DNA of 64,000 bases from Pyruvatibacter sp. HU-CL02332 (GCF_040362765.1 NZ_BAABWK010000001.1:310001-374000), one strand, 5' to 3'. Counted from the stretch's first letter, positions 18,939-27,537 are shown. The notes: a model not told the origin generated them from the sequence alone. A program made the numbers and translations.

Positions 18939-19835
18939 ATGCGGTCGGTCCTGACACTCATCTCAAATCCGCAAACACGCAAGCTGTCTGTTGAAGATCT
19001 GGACGCTGTTCGTCGGGCCGTCCCCGAAGCGGGCGCCCCGGCCTGGCTGGCCGACGACATCGCCTGCGATCTGCTGGTCGACATTGACCCCGCCGAGCTC
19101 CACGCCATTGAGGCTGCGGCACGCGCAGCCCTCGATGGCCAGCCGATCGACATCATTGCCCAGGGGACCAGCCACCGCCGCAAGGCCCTGCTCATCGCCG
19201 ACATGGATTCGACCGTCATCCAGCAGGAATGCATCGACGAACTGGCGGCAGAAGCCGGCATCGGCGCCCACGTGGCAGACATCACCGAGCGCGCCATGCG
19301 CGGGGAGCTGGCATTCGAGCCGGCACTGCGCGAGCGCGTCAAACTGCTTGAAGGCCTGCCGGAAGCAAAACTCGAACAGGTATTTGAAACACGGATCACG
19401 CTGTCTCCCGGCATTCGTACAGTGACCGACACGATGCGCCTCAATGGTGGATATTGCGCCCTCGTCTCGGGCGGTTTCACGTTCTTCACCGCCCGCGTGG
19501 CCGTGACGGCGGGCTTTGATACCAACCGCGCCAACATTCTTGAGATGAAAGATGGCCATCTTACGGGCACCGTCACCGATCCCATTCTCGGCAGGGCGGC
19601 GAAGCTTGAAAGCCTTCAACAACTGGCAGCAGAACATTCCCTCGCCATTGAAAGCACCATGGCTGTGGGCGACGGCGCCAATGATCTTGCCATGATTGAA
19701 GCCGCCGGTATCGGCGTGGCCTATCATGCAAAGCCTGTGGTGGCGCAGGCGGCCCCTGCCCGACTGGACCACACTGACCTCACCTCATTGCTGTACATCC
19801 AGGGCTATGCCCGCGATGAGTTTGCAGGCCAGTAA
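18939..19835 (+). CDS. serB: Phosphoserine phosphatase
   Basis: HAD-family phosphatase that performs the last step of serine synthesis. I start at the ATG at 18939 (298 aa), with GAAG upstream; the open frame reaches back to 18879, over the miaA start. The N-terminal 80 residues form an ACT-like regulatory region. The HAD motifs follow: DMDSTVIQQECIDELA (motif I nucleophile Asp in ADMDST), VSGGFTFF (motif II), GRAAKLESL with Lys (motif III) and GDGANDLAMIEAAGIG (motif IV). A terminator hairpin shared with degP follows its stop. Confidence 0.95.
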   Translation: MRSVLTLISNPQTRKLSVEDLDAVRRAVPEAGAPAWLADDIACDLLVDIDPAELHAIEAAARAALDGQPIDIIAQGTSHRRKALLIADMDSTVIQQECIDELAAEAGIGAHVADITERAMRGELAFEPALRERVKLLEGLPEAKLEQVFETRITLSPGIRTVTDTMRLNGGYCALVSGGFTFFTARVAVTAGFDTNRANILEMKDGHLTGTVTDPILGRAAKLESLQQLAAEHSLAIESTMAVGDGANDLAMIEAAGIGVAYHAKPVVAQAAPARLDHTDLTSLLYIQGYARDEFAGQ

Positions 19836-19836
19836 C

Positions 19837-19869
19837 AAAAAGGCCCCGCACCGCTGGGGTGCGAGGCCT
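19837..19869. terminator. Bidirectional terminator between serB and degP
   Basis: G+C-rich hairpin 19841-19869 (AGGCC..CGCACC with GGGTGCG..GGCCT) between convergent genes. Reading in the degP direction it is followed by five T residues (19841-19837); reading from serB it is followed by TGTTTCATCTT. It probably ends transcription from both sides. Confidence 0.75.
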
Positions 19870-19906
19870 GTTTCATCTTGTCAGGTTAGTCTGAATGGAA
19901 AGCGGC

Positions 19907-21376
19907 TTAGCTGCCTTCAACCCGAAGAGCGACGAAGCTTGTCTCGCCACCGCGGCTGATCTGCAGAAGCACTGATTTCAACCCTTCAGACTTGGCACGA
20001 GCAACCTGCTCTTCGACCTTATCCGGATTGGTCACGTTTTCCTGAGCCACCTTGACGATGACATCGCCGGGACGCACCCGCTTCTCAGCGGCCTGACTGC
20101 CAGGAACAACAGCAACAACAAGCACGCCATCCACATCTTCGGCCACTTCATACTGCGCACGCAGCACGTCGTTCAGCGATGACAGCGACAGGCCGAGCGT
20201 TTCGTTCTCGGAAGGCTTACGCGGTTCAGCTTTTGCTTCGACGGTGCCGTCGGCTTCTTCAAGACGCCCAAGAGTGACCTGATAGGTTTCCTCTTTGCCG
20301 TCCCGCAGAACCAGCACGTCTACTGCTTTGCCAACTTCGGTATCCGCAACAATGCGCGGAAGATCACGCATCTTGTCCACAGGCTTGCCGTCAAACTTGA
20401 CGATCACATCACCCGCTTCAAGACCACTGCCGACTGCTGGGCCACCTTCCTGGATACCGGCAACAAGCGCACCCTTGGTATCTTCAAGGCCAAGGCCTTC
20501 AGCCAGATCATCGGTGACTGTCTGGATACGCACGCCAAGCCAGCCACGGCGTGTTTCACCAAATTCCTTGAGCTGATCGATGACACTTGTCGCCGTCGTT
20601 GCAGGAATGGAGAAGCCGATGCCGATGGAACCACCAGTTGGTGAAATGATGGCTGTGTTCACACCCATGACTTCGCCGGCCATGTTGAACAGCGGGCCAC
20701 CAGAGTTACCGCGGTTGATGGATGCGTCCGTCTGAAGGAACGCGTCATACGGACCCGCATTGATGTCACGGTCGCGCGCCGAAAGGATACCGGCGGTTAC
20801 CGTGCCGCCAAGGCCAAACGGATTCCCGATCGCCATGACCCAGTCACCAACCCGAAGTGCTTCGCTATCGCCAAAGCGAACGAAAGGAAGCTTGCGATCT
20901 GCGTTCACTTTGAGCAGAGCAAGATCCGTTTTGGGATCACGTCCCAGAACTTCAGCGTCAAGTGTTTCACCGTCAGAGAAAGTGACAGTCACTTCGTCAG
21001 CGTCTTCCACCACGTGGTTGTTGGTAACAACAAGACCGTCTGGGTCAATCACAAAACCGGAGCCAAGTGACTGCACCTTGCGTGACTGCTGTTCGCCACC
21101 ATGACGCTCAAGAAACTCTTCGAAATATTCCTCAAACGGGGAACCCGGAGGAAATTCTGGAAGCGGGACTCCGCTGCCACCGGACACGGTCTGGGCCGTT
21201 GAAATATTGACCACCGCAGGCGTCAGCTTTTCAGCGAGGTCTGCAAAGCTCTCAGGCGCGGACCGTGCATCTGCCGGAGTCCAGGCAAGAGAGGCTGCGC
21301 CAATCGCCACAACGCCAAGTGCGAGCGTTGCTGCGCGCGCAATGCGGGTGGCGGAAAATGATGTTTGGAATGTCAC
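19907..21376 (-). CDS. degP: Periplasmic serine endoprotease, Do/DegP family
   Basis: HtrA-type protease and chaperone of the periplasm, 489 aa, GTG start at 21376. A signal peptide covers about residues 1-38 (hydrophobic AATLALGVVAIGAASLAW, then ADARSA). The catalytic triad is His121 (VTNNHVVEDADEV), Asp151 (RDPKTDLALLKV) and Ser225 (NRGNSGGPLF). Two PDZ domains follow at about 290-375 and 395-485, with WLGVRIQ and PGDVIVKVAQ. It is the last gene of the hflK-hflC-DUF2065-degP group, an arrangement frequent in alphaproteobacteria, where MucD/DegP clears damaged envelope proteins. Confidence 0.94.
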   Translation of the reverse strand: MTFQTSFSATRIARAATLALGVVAIGAASLAWTPADARSAPESFADLAEKLTPAVVNISTAQTVSGGSGVPLPEFPPGSPFEEYFEEFLERHGGEQQSRKVQSLGSGFVIDPDGLVVTNNHVVEDADEVTVTFSDGETLDAEVLGRDPKTDLALLKVNADRKLPFVRFGDSEALRVGDWVMAIGNPFGLGGTVTAGILSARDRDINAGPYDAFLQTDASINRGNSGGPLFNMAGEVMGVNTAIISPTGGSIGIGFSIPATTATSVIDQLKEFGETRRGWLGVRIQTVTDDLAEGLGLEDTKGALVAGIQEGGPAVGSGLEAGDVIVKFDGKPVDKMRDLPRIVADTEVGKAVDVLVLRDGKEETYQVTLGRLEEADGTVEAKAEPRKPSENETLGLSLSSLNDVLRAQYEVAEDVDGVLVVAVVPGSQAAEKRVRPGDVIVKVAQENVTNPDKVEEQVARAKSEGLKSVLLQISRGGETSFVALRVEGS

Positions 21377-21669
21377 TTGAGGACGTCTCCTTGGGTTTTC
21401 TCGAAGGCCCCAGCCGTTTGAGTGAACTGATTGTCAGAGCCAGGTAGCGCTCCCGACAAAATATGCCGCGAAACGCTTTGTTCTAGGGTACTGCCCATTT
21501 CACTTGCGTTAACCACAAAGCGGGGCAGAAAGAGGACAAGCGGCTTGATACACATCCGCATTCTCTCGTTTATCAGCAGAAAATGTGGGCAAAAGGAGGC
21601 GCGCCGGCGCCATGAACATTACGTTTTCGTGAGGTTCATGGCCCTGAACGCAGGCCCCAAGCGCAGTCT
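21377..21669. other. Intergenic region upstream of degP with a long hairpin
   Basis: About 290 nt without a convincing gene. It contains an imperfect 13-bp hairpin at 21611-21640 (CATGAAC..ACG tttt CGT..GTTCATG, one mismatch and one wobble), next to a GGCGCGCCGGCGCC palindrome. The region probably holds a separate degP promoter. I could not identify a confident heat-shock or sigma-E type promoter. Confidence 0.45.
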
Positions 21670-21855
21670 TCAGCCGCGCACCAGCCAGACAATGACCAGG
21701 CCAATTGAGGCCGCCAATAGTCCCCCCATACGCAAAGATGCGTCAGGCGTGTCTTCCACCATCTTCAGCATACGGCGGAACGCTTGAGGAAAAGCAGCAT
21801 AGGCCACGCCCTCTATGACGAGGACGAGGCCTATGGCAACCACAAGATCAGTCAT
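21670..21855 (-). CDS. Small DUF2065 membrane protein
   Basis: 61-residue protein with two predicted membrane helices (DLVVAIGLVLVIEGVAYAAF and GLLAASIGLVIVWLV) separated by a short loop PQAFRRMLKMVEDTPDASLRM. This is the DUF2065/YjeT layout. It starts 18 nt after the hflC stop and lies between hflC and degP, the conserved place for the family. Role unknown; context suggests it accompanies the HflKC membrane complex. Confidence 0.85.
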   Translation of the reverse strand: MTDLVVAIGLVLVIEGVAYAAFPQAFRRMLKMVEDTPDASLRMGGLLAASIGLVIVWLVRG

Positions 21856-21873
21856 GTGCTGAGCACCGCCCGC

Positions 21874-22959
21874 TTACTGGGCAGGCGCTGCTTCTTCTGT
21901 TTCAACAACCGGCTCCGTCACTGGTGCAGTTTCAACCGGTGCTTCGAGAGGAAGCTCGATATCCACCGTAGGTGCGGCCTGTTCAAGCTCAGCGCAAAGA
22001 ATGCTGCGCAACGTGGCATCACCTTCAAGTCGGGTCAGCAGCGCTTTTGCCTGTATGGATGCCGACCGCCCAATAGGAGCATTGCTGTTTGGAATGGCAT
22101 TGGGGTTTGTGAAATAGCGGAAGAACTCGCTGTCAGGAGACAGCACAGCCGTGGTTTCACCCACCATCAACGCCTGCTCGTAGGACTGCATTGAGCGGTA
22201 GAAAGCAAAGAAGTTTGGATCAATGCCAAACGCTTCCGCAAAGATGCGGTTACGACAGGCATCGCCCTCACCACGAATGATTTCAGCGTTACGTGTCGAT
22301 TCGGCGATCGTCACCGTTGCACCACGATCAGCATTGGCGCGGATACGCTGCGCCACTTCCTGACCCTGAGCACGAAACTCATTGGCTTCACGTTCACGTT
22401 CCGTCTGCATCCGACGGAAAATCGCCTGACTGTTGGCTTCCGGCAGGTCAGCGCGGCGGATACGCACATCCACAACGTCGATGCCAAACTGCTCGGCTTC
22501 ACCGTTCATCTGGTCCTTGATGCGCTCCATCAAGACGGCACGGTCGTCCCGCACAACAGCTTCGAAGCTTTCCTCACCAAGTACGCGGCGAAGGCTGGAC
22601 CCCAGAATGGTGCCAAGGCGAGACCGGGCAACTGATTCATTGCCAACCGAGATGTAGAACTTCAGCGGGTCAACAATCCGGAACCGGGCAAAAGCATCCA
22701 CAACGAGGCGCTTCTGGTCAGACGCGATGACTTCTTCCGGCTGGATATCCAGATCAAGAATGCGCTTGTCGATGGTGATGACGTTTTGAACAAACGGCAC
22801 TTTGAACTTCAGGCCAGGCTCAAGAACGACTTTCTGAGGCGCACCAAACTGCAGAACAAGCGCCTGCTGGGTCTGATGAACCGTGAAGAGAGAATTGGCT
22901 GCAACAATGCCGCCAATGACGAGGACGACCGCAAGGCCGATGAGTGTAGTGCGGCCCAT
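21874..22959 (-). CDS. hflC: Protease modulator HflC (SPFH family)
   Basis: Membrane-anchored SPFH-domain protein of 361 aa that assembles with HflK into a cage around the FtsH protease. One N-terminal membrane helix lies at about residues 5-23 (LIGLAVVLVIGGIVAANSLF), followed by the band-7 domain (VVLEPGLKFKVPFVQNVITIDKRIL) and a helical region with Ala/Glu/Arg repeats. The C-terminal 50 residues are Pro/Glu/Val-rich and longer than in E. coli HflC. Its ATG overlaps the hflK stop (TAATG), showing tight coupling. Confidence 0.94.
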   Translation of the reverse strand: MGRTTLIGLAVVLVIGGIVAANSLFTVHQTQQALVLQFGAPQKVVLEPGLKFKVPFVQNVITIDKRILDLDIQPEEVIASDQKRLVVDAFARFRIVDPLKFYISVGNESVARSRLGTILGSSLRRVLGEESFEAVVRDDRAVLMERIKDQMNGEAEQFGIDVVDVRIRRADLPEANSQAIFRRMQTEREREANEFRAQGQEVAQRIRANADRGATVTIAESTRNAEIIRGEGDACRNRIFAEAFGIDPNFFAFYRSMQSYEQALMVGETTAVLSPDSEFFRYFTNPNAIPNSNAPIGRSASIQAKALLTRLEGDATLRSILCAELEQAAPTVDIELPLEAPVETAPVTEPVVETEEAAPAQ

Positions 22960-24107
22960 TAGTTTGCCTCCTGCGTCGTATTGCGACGGCGCTCAACCTC
23001 AGGCAGTGGCAGATACGGCACCACGCCTGACCCACTATCGCCATCGATCAGCACTTTGTTCATGTTGTTGAGCACGCGCTCCATGGTTTCCAGATACATA
23101 CGCTGACGCGTCACATTCGGCGCTTCCGCATATTCACCGTAGATGGAGAGGAAGCGGCGGGCCTGACCTTCAGCTTCTTCAACTGTCTGGTCACGATAGG
23201 CAGCAGCTTCCTGCTCAACCCGTTCAGCCTGACCACGCGCTTCCGGCAAAACCCGGTTGGCATAGGATTCAGCTTCGTTTCGTGAGCGCTCGGCGTCAGC
23301 ACGGGCAGCCTGCACGTCGCGGAATGCATCAATCACAGCAGATGGCGGGTTGGAGCCCTGGATCTGCACCTGAGTGATACGGATGCCTGCACCATATTCG
23401 TCCAGCAGGTTCTGCATCAGGTCCGACACACGGGCCTGCGCCTGAAGACGACCTTCGGTGAGCAGTGGCTGAATGTTTGATTCGCCAACAACCTCACGCA
23501 TGGAGCTTTCAGCCACAGCCTTCACGGTCCCCACAGGGTTCTGGATGTTGAACAGATAATCGTCCGCATCCTTGATGACCCAGAACACTGAAAAGTCGAT
23601 ATCGATGATGTTCTCATCGCCGGTGAGCATCAGGCTCTCTTCCGGCACGTCGCGCACGGCGCCCTGACGGACAGAGCGGGTGTCTTCACCGGTCCGCATG
23701 CCCACATCAACGCGGTTCACCCGCGTGACCTTCGGCGTGTAGACCGATTCAATCGGGTACGGCAGGCGATAGTTCAGACCTGGCTGGGTGGTCTTGCTGT
23801 ATTCGCCAAAGCGCAGAACAACGCCCTGCTCATCCGGCTGAACCCGATAAAAGCCCGAAGCAAGCCAGACCAGTGCCAGAACAACCACACCGGCAAGAAT
23901 GCCGCGTGCGCCGATGCCGCCGCCGGACCCGCCAGGGAATGACTGGCGAAAGCGTTCCTGCCCGCGCCGTAGGATTTCCTCAAGGTCAGGACCCTGACCG
24001 CCAGGGCCGCCGGAACCGCCCGGACCACCGGACCCATTGCCACGTCCGCCACCTGAAGGCCCCTGCCCCCATGGACCGCCACCACCACTCTTGTCGTCCC
24101 AGGGCAT
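22959..24107 (-). CDS. hflK: Protease modulator HflK (SPFH family)
   Basis: Partner of HflC, 382 aa. The first 55 residues are Gly-rich with Trp/Pro (PWDDKSGGGGPWGQGPSGGG), as typical for HflK, then an EILRRGQERFRQSFPGG stretch, one membrane helix (about 68-86) and the SPFH domain (VVLRFGEYSKTTQPGLNYRLPYPIE). A long helical segment rich in Ala/Glu/Arg covers about 250-330. It is the first gene of the hflKC-DUF2065-degP group. The 246-nt gap to the divergent mrp gene holds the promoters of both. Confidence 0.95.
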   Translation of the reverse strand: MPWDDKSGGGGPWGQGPSGGGRGNGSGGPGGSGGPGGQGPDLEEILRRGQERFRQSFPGGSGGGIGARGILAGVVVLALVWLASGFYRVQPDEQGVVLRFGEYSKTTQPGLNYRLPYPIESVYTPKVTRVNRVDVGMRTGEDTRSVRQGAVRDVPEESLMLTGDENIIDIDFSVFWVIKDADDYLFNIQNPVGTVKAVAESSMREVVGESNIQPLLTEGRLQAQARVSDLMQNLLDEYGAGIRITQVQIQGSNPPSAVIDAFRDVQAARADAERSRNEAESYANRVLPEARGQAERVEQEAAAYRDQTVEEAEGQARRFLSIYGEYAEAPNVTRQRMYLETMERVLNNMNKVLIDGDSGSGVVPYLPLPEVERRRNTTQEAN

Positions 24108-24353
24108 ATGTCTTCCTCTTGATCTGGCGCGCGCACCGCAAATTTGTCGCGCCGCCTTGACTAGTTACTGACGGGCAGCCAAGTGCTACCCCTCAAAAAG
24201 ATCTGTACCGGCTTATATGATAGGCAAACCGCCCGCTGCAACGCGAACCGGAATAAATCGCACGGCATACCCCCTAACTATGTAAGGGAAACCTTGCCGT
24301 GCTGACCTTAGCGGGACCAATCCGGGACACCAAATCAAGGACCCTTTAGCGAT

Positions 24354-25490
24354 ATGACCAGCCGTTCTGGACCGAACAGGGATCAAATCCTCGCCGCCCT
24401 GGCCACCGTCAGTGCCCCCAACGGCAAAACCCTGCCCGATGCGGGCCTTGTTCAGGGGCTGGTGATCCGTGATGGCAATGTGGGATTTGCCCTCGAAATT
24501 GACCCGGCACAGGCTGCAGCAATGGAGGATGTCCGCGCCGCGGCCGCAGAAGCCGTAAAGGCTGTCCCCGGCGTGCTTTCAGTAACCGCCGTCCTCACGG
24601 CCCACAACGAAGCACCGTCAGCGCCTGCGCCGAAGCAGGAGGCGGCACCTCAGGCCCCGGCCCATGCCCAGGGCGGAAAAACCGGACCGCTCGACATTCC
24701 CGGTGTCGGCGCCATCGTGGCAGTTGCCAGCGGCAAAGGCGGCGTGGGCAAATCGACACTTGCTGTCAATCTCGCTTTGGGACTTCACGCGCTAGGCCTG
24801 AAGGTCGGCCTGCTGGACGCCGACGTCTACGGCCCCTCCATCCCCCGCATGCTGGGCCTGAATCGCAAACCGGATGCAAGCGACAACAAAAAACTCATTC
24901 CTTTAGAAGCCTATGGCATCAAGGCCATGTCCATCGGCCTCATTGTCGAAGAAGACACACCCATGATCTGGCGCGGCCCCATGGTCCAGTCCGCCATTTC
25001 GCAGATGCTCGTGGATGTGGAGTGGGCACCCATTGATGTTCTGATCGTCGACATGCCGCCGGGCACCGGCGATGCACAGCTGACCCTTGCCCAGCGTGTT
25101 CCGATGACAGGCGCGGTGATTGTCTCCACGCCCCAGGAAATTGCCCTCATCGATGCACGCAAGGCCGTCGCGATGTTTGAAAAAACGCGGGTACCCATTC
25201 TGGGTGTCGTGGAAAACATGGCTTGGCTCGAAATGCCGGACGGGTCCCGCAATCACATCTTTGGTGAGGGCGGCGCGCGCAAGACCGCTGAAAAGCTGAA
25301 TGTGCCGTTCCTTGGCGAAGTGCCATTGATCACGGCTATTCGTGAAGGCGGTGACGAAGGCAGGCCAGTATCTGGTGTAGAGCCGGATGGTGCATCAGCA
25401 TCCGTGTTCAAACAGATTGCCGCCGGGCTGATGGCGTCCCTTGAAAACACGGGACAAAAACCCGCTCCACGCATCGTCGTCACTGACTGA
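24354..25490 (+). CDS. mrp: Mrp/ApbC-family ATPase (iron-sulfur carrier family), CxxC absent
   Basis: P-loop ATPase of the Mrp/NBP35 family, 378 aa, which normally carries and transfers iron-sulfur clusters. The N-terminal MIP18/DUF59-like domain (about 8-85) precedes an Ala/Pro-rich linker and the ATPase domain with the deviant Walker A SGKGGVGKST, LLDADVYGPSIPRMLG and IVDMPPGTGDAQLTL. At the place where many homologues have CPxC after the ENM motif, this protein reads ENMAWLEMPDGSRNHIFG, with no Cys. It might bind clusters through other residues or not at all. A perfect 12-bp hairpin follows its stop. Confidence 0.92.
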   Translation: MTSRSGPNRDQILAALATVSAPNGKTLPDAGLVQGLVIRDGNVGFALEIDPAQAAAMEDVRAAAAEAVKAVPGVLSVTAVLTAHNEAPSAPAPKQEAAPQAPAHAQGGKTGPLDIPGVGAIVAVASGKGGVGKSTLAVNLALGLHALGLKVGLLDADVYGPSIPRMLGLNRKPDASDNKKLIPLEAYGIKAMSIGLIVEEDTPMIWRGPMVQSAISQMLVDVEWAPIDVLIVDMPPGTGDAQLTLAQRVPMTGAVIVSTPQEIALIDARKAVAMFEKTRVPILGVVENMAWLEMPDGSRNHIFGEGGARKTAEKLNVPFLGEVPLITAIREGGDEGRPVSGVEPDGASASVFKQIAAGLMASLENTGQKPAPRIVVTD

Positions 25491-25496
25491 ACGCAA

Positions 25497-25524
25497 AACG
25501 GGGCTCTCGCATGAGAGCCCCGTT
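25497..25524. terminator. Bidirectional terminator between mrp and the FPGDRNP-repeat gene
   Basis: Perfect 12-bp stem AACGGGGCTCTC / GAGAGCCCCGTT with the 4-nt loop GCAT between two convergent genes. On the minus strand it is followed by TTTTGCG, so it should end the small secreted-protein gene efficiently; it also lies 7 nt after the mrp stop. Confidence 0.8.
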
Positions 25525-25570
25525 GGCGGCGTCATGGGCTCACGACCCACGATGTGTTCTCAAGCAGGTG

Positions 25571-25861
25571 TTACACGCGACCATGTGGGTTGCGGTCACC
25601 AGGAAATTCGTCTGCCTGCACAGCAACATTGCTCTGTGCAGAAGAACCTGTAGCAGATGCTGTACCATGCTGATGACCGGGATTACGGTCACCTGGGAAA
25701 TCATCATTGCTCATGTGAGCAGTCTTTTCGGCAGATACGGCCTGCTCAACGGCAACCGGCGCATGTGGGTTGCGGTCACCTGGGAAATCACCAGATGCTC
25801 CTGCAGCAAGAGCGGGAGCGGAAATTGCGACAAGCGCAGCTGAGATCAAAAGCGTTTTCAT
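25571..25861 (-). CDS. Small secreted protein with three FPGDRNP repeats (unknown function)
   Basis: 96 aa with a perfect GGAGGA ribosome site 7 nt before the ATG. A signal peptide with a typical c-region (MKTLLISAALVAISAPALA, cleavage after ALA) leaves a mature chain of about 77 residues. This carries three copies of (D/E)FPGDRNP at residues 25-32, 54-61 and 85-92, about 30 residues apart, two of them followed by His. The last copy ends four residues before the C terminus. The repeat units are also similar at DNA level, suggesting internal duplication. There is no Cys or membrane segment. I recognise no family. It is a single-gene unit, ended by a strong terminator shared with mrp. Confidence 0.85.
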   Translation of the reverse strand: MKTLLISAALVAISAPALAAGASGDFPGDRNPHAPVAVEQAVSAEKTAHMSNDDFPGDRNPGHQHGTASATGSSAQSNVAVQADEFPGDRNPHGRV

Positions 25862-26042
25862 TGGATGTCCTCCGGACGTTTGTTGTTGATTGCCTCATGC
25901 ACATCCTTGTGCCGCTTCAATGTGCGTATTCAGCCAATCACACGCACATCAAGCCGACACGCATATGTGTGAGACATTCGTGAGGACACAAATCCGCAGT
26001 CTTCACCACAGTCTTCCGCCCGTCCCATCGCACAAACACAAA

Positions 26043-26068
26043 GGGCCGGAGCATTTCTGCTCCGGCCC
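26043..26068 (-). terminator. Terminator of the 115-aa secreted-protein gene
   Basis: Perfect 11-bp stem GGGCCGGAGCA / TGCTCCGGCCC with a 4-nt loop, followed on the minus strand by TTTGTGTTTG. It lies 22 nt past the stop of the upstream gene and separates it from the FPGDRNP-repeat gene. Confidence 0.8.
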
Positions 26069-26090
26069 CGTGATCGCATGTGATGGATTG

Positions 26091-26438
26091 TTAGCGTCCG
26101 GCTACAAGCGTGGCACTTTCAGCAGAGCCATCTGGCGCTGTGAGGTCCCATTTGTCGCCAACGGCACGTTCAACTGCAGCAACACAATACGGTCCGGTTT
26201 CCGCCGTTGCCGCGGAAGAGAAGCATGCCTCTTCACCTGACAGCTCCCATGTACCGTCAAGGGTTGCATCACCCATGACCTGCGAATAGCTGCCGTCAGC
26301 ATTGATCAAAACAGAACGTTCCGCGCCATCAGCGCCTGTGACGTTCACGGTGTTCTCATAGAACGAAGCCATCGGGTCAGCCAGCGCCACACCTGTCATA
26401 AAACCAAGGGCTGCAAGCGTTGCAAAAATAAGTCTCAT
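26091..26438 (-). CDS. Small secreted protein of unknown function
   Basis: 115 aa from the ATG at 26438, with GGAGGAA 9 nt upstream. The signal peptide MRLIFATLAALGFMTGVALA is followed by a mature domain with short beta-like strands: NTVNVTGADGAERSVLINADGSYSQVMGD, GTWELSGEEACFSS, GPYCVAAVERAVGDKWDLTAPDG. Two Cys residues (in EACFSS and PYCVAA) could form a disulfide in the periplasm. The pattern recalls small extracytoplasmic beta-sandwich proteins of alphaproteobacteria, but I recognise no named family. Monocistronic, with its own terminator. Confidence 0.75.
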   Translation of the reverse strand: MRLIFATLAALGFMTGVALADPMASFYENTVNVTGADGAERSVLINADGSYSQVMGDATLDGTWELSGEEACFSSAATAETGPYCVAAVERAVGDKWDLTAPDGSAESATLVAGR

Positions 26439-26578
26439 CGTCGGTTCCTCCCAGAACGCGTTTTGTTTTTGGCACCCCACACAGAGGTTTGGTTAACGCG
26501 GGGGAGACAGTGCCACAAAAAACAATCCGTGCAAGAACTGTCTTGCGCGCCAAATCCTTCGTGTGACTGGAACTGAGT

Positions 26579-27496
26579 CTATTTGTTGCGGAAATTCAGC
26601 GGCAAACCGGCAGTTGGCCATTGCATTTTTACGAGCTTTCCTGTGCCTGAAAGGGTGATGTATGCGGTTTTGAGATCCGCACCGCCAAAGCAGATGTTCG
26701 TCACCAGGAGGTCCGGCAAAGGCGTATGAGTGACCGTCTGCCCATCCGGTGAGACAGACGTGATGCCACCATTGAAGATCGTCGCAACGCAGATATTGCC
26801 GTCAGCATCCACAGCCAGACTGTCAAAATACTGAAGGCCCGGTGCTGTCATCAGCAGGTTCGCTGAAATGGGTCCATCGGGAGATTTAGCGACACCCGGG
26901 CTTTCAATATCAAGATACCAGACACGACCAGACACCGTGTCTGCGAAGTAGACAGTCTTTTCGTCCGGCGACAGACCAACACCATTGGGCGTATTCAGTG
27001 GGAAGGCCTGTTGCGTGATCGAAGATCCATCAGGCTTGGCATAGAACAGTGCACCCCGATCCGTGACGCGGCCGTAGCTCTTGCCAAGGTCGGTGAACCA
27101 GAAGCCACCCTCCTTGTCGAAGACGATATCATTGGGTCCATTAAGCGGCACCCCATCACACTCCGTATACAGAACATCCACCTTGCCGGTTTCAAGGTCC
27201 ACCCGCTCGATGCGCCCACCGGAATAATCATCCGGCTTGTCGCCGGGGATCAGCAGGCCGTCCTGCTCGTGCCAGGCAAAGCCGCCATTGTTGCAGACAT
27301 AGACTGCACCATCAGGACCGATGGCTGCGCCATTTGGACCGCCGCCAAGTTCCGCAATCACAGAGACCTCACCGTCAGCAGACACCCGGGTCAATGTTCC
27401 GCGCTCAATTTCAACCAGGATGATCGAGCCATCATCCATGGCAATTGGCCCTTCAGGAAAGCGAAGACCGGATGCAATCTCGGTAAAGTCAGTCAT
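26579..27496 (-). CDS. SMP-30/gluconolactonase-family hydrolase
   Basis: Six-bladed beta-propeller of 305 aa, probably a metal-dependent lactonase. From the ATG at 27496 (GGGAGA 8 nt upstream) the sequence opens TDFTEIASGLRFPEGPIAMDDGS, with the family's metal-binding Glu in FPEGP. Other conserved points are GGGPNGAAIGPDGAVYVCNNGG, LNGPNDIVFDKEGGFWFTD and LNTPNGVGLSPDEKTVYFAD, which contain the usual Asn and Asp ligands. No signal peptide. It follows folA by 41 nt and may be co-transcribed with thyA-folA, though a metabolic link is not evident. Substrate unknown. Confidence 0.9.
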   Translation of the reverse strand: MTDFTEIASGLRFPEGPIAMDDGSIILVEIERGTLTRVSADGEVSVIAELGGGPNGAAIGPDGAVYVCNNGGFAWHEQDGLLIPGDKPDDYSGGRIERVDLETGKVDVLYTECDGVPLNGPNDIVFDKEGGFWFTDLGKSYGRVTDRGALFYAKPDGSSITQQAFPLNTPNGVGLSPDEKTVYFADTVSGRVWYLDIESPGVAKSPDGPISANLLMTAPGLQYFDSLAVDADGNICVATIFNGGITSVSPDGQTVTHTPLPDLLVTNICFGGADLKTAYITLSGTGKLVKMQWPTAGLPLNFRNK

Positions 27497-27537
27497 TGGC
27501 GTTTCTCCCACGAAACAGTGTTTTGTTGTCTTGATGT

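Noticed and set aside
25571-25861. Spaced DNA repeats, considered as a CRISPR-like array
   Set aside because: Only three copies, in frame within a gene with signal peptide and ribosome site, and with diverged third bases; they are explained by protein repeats.
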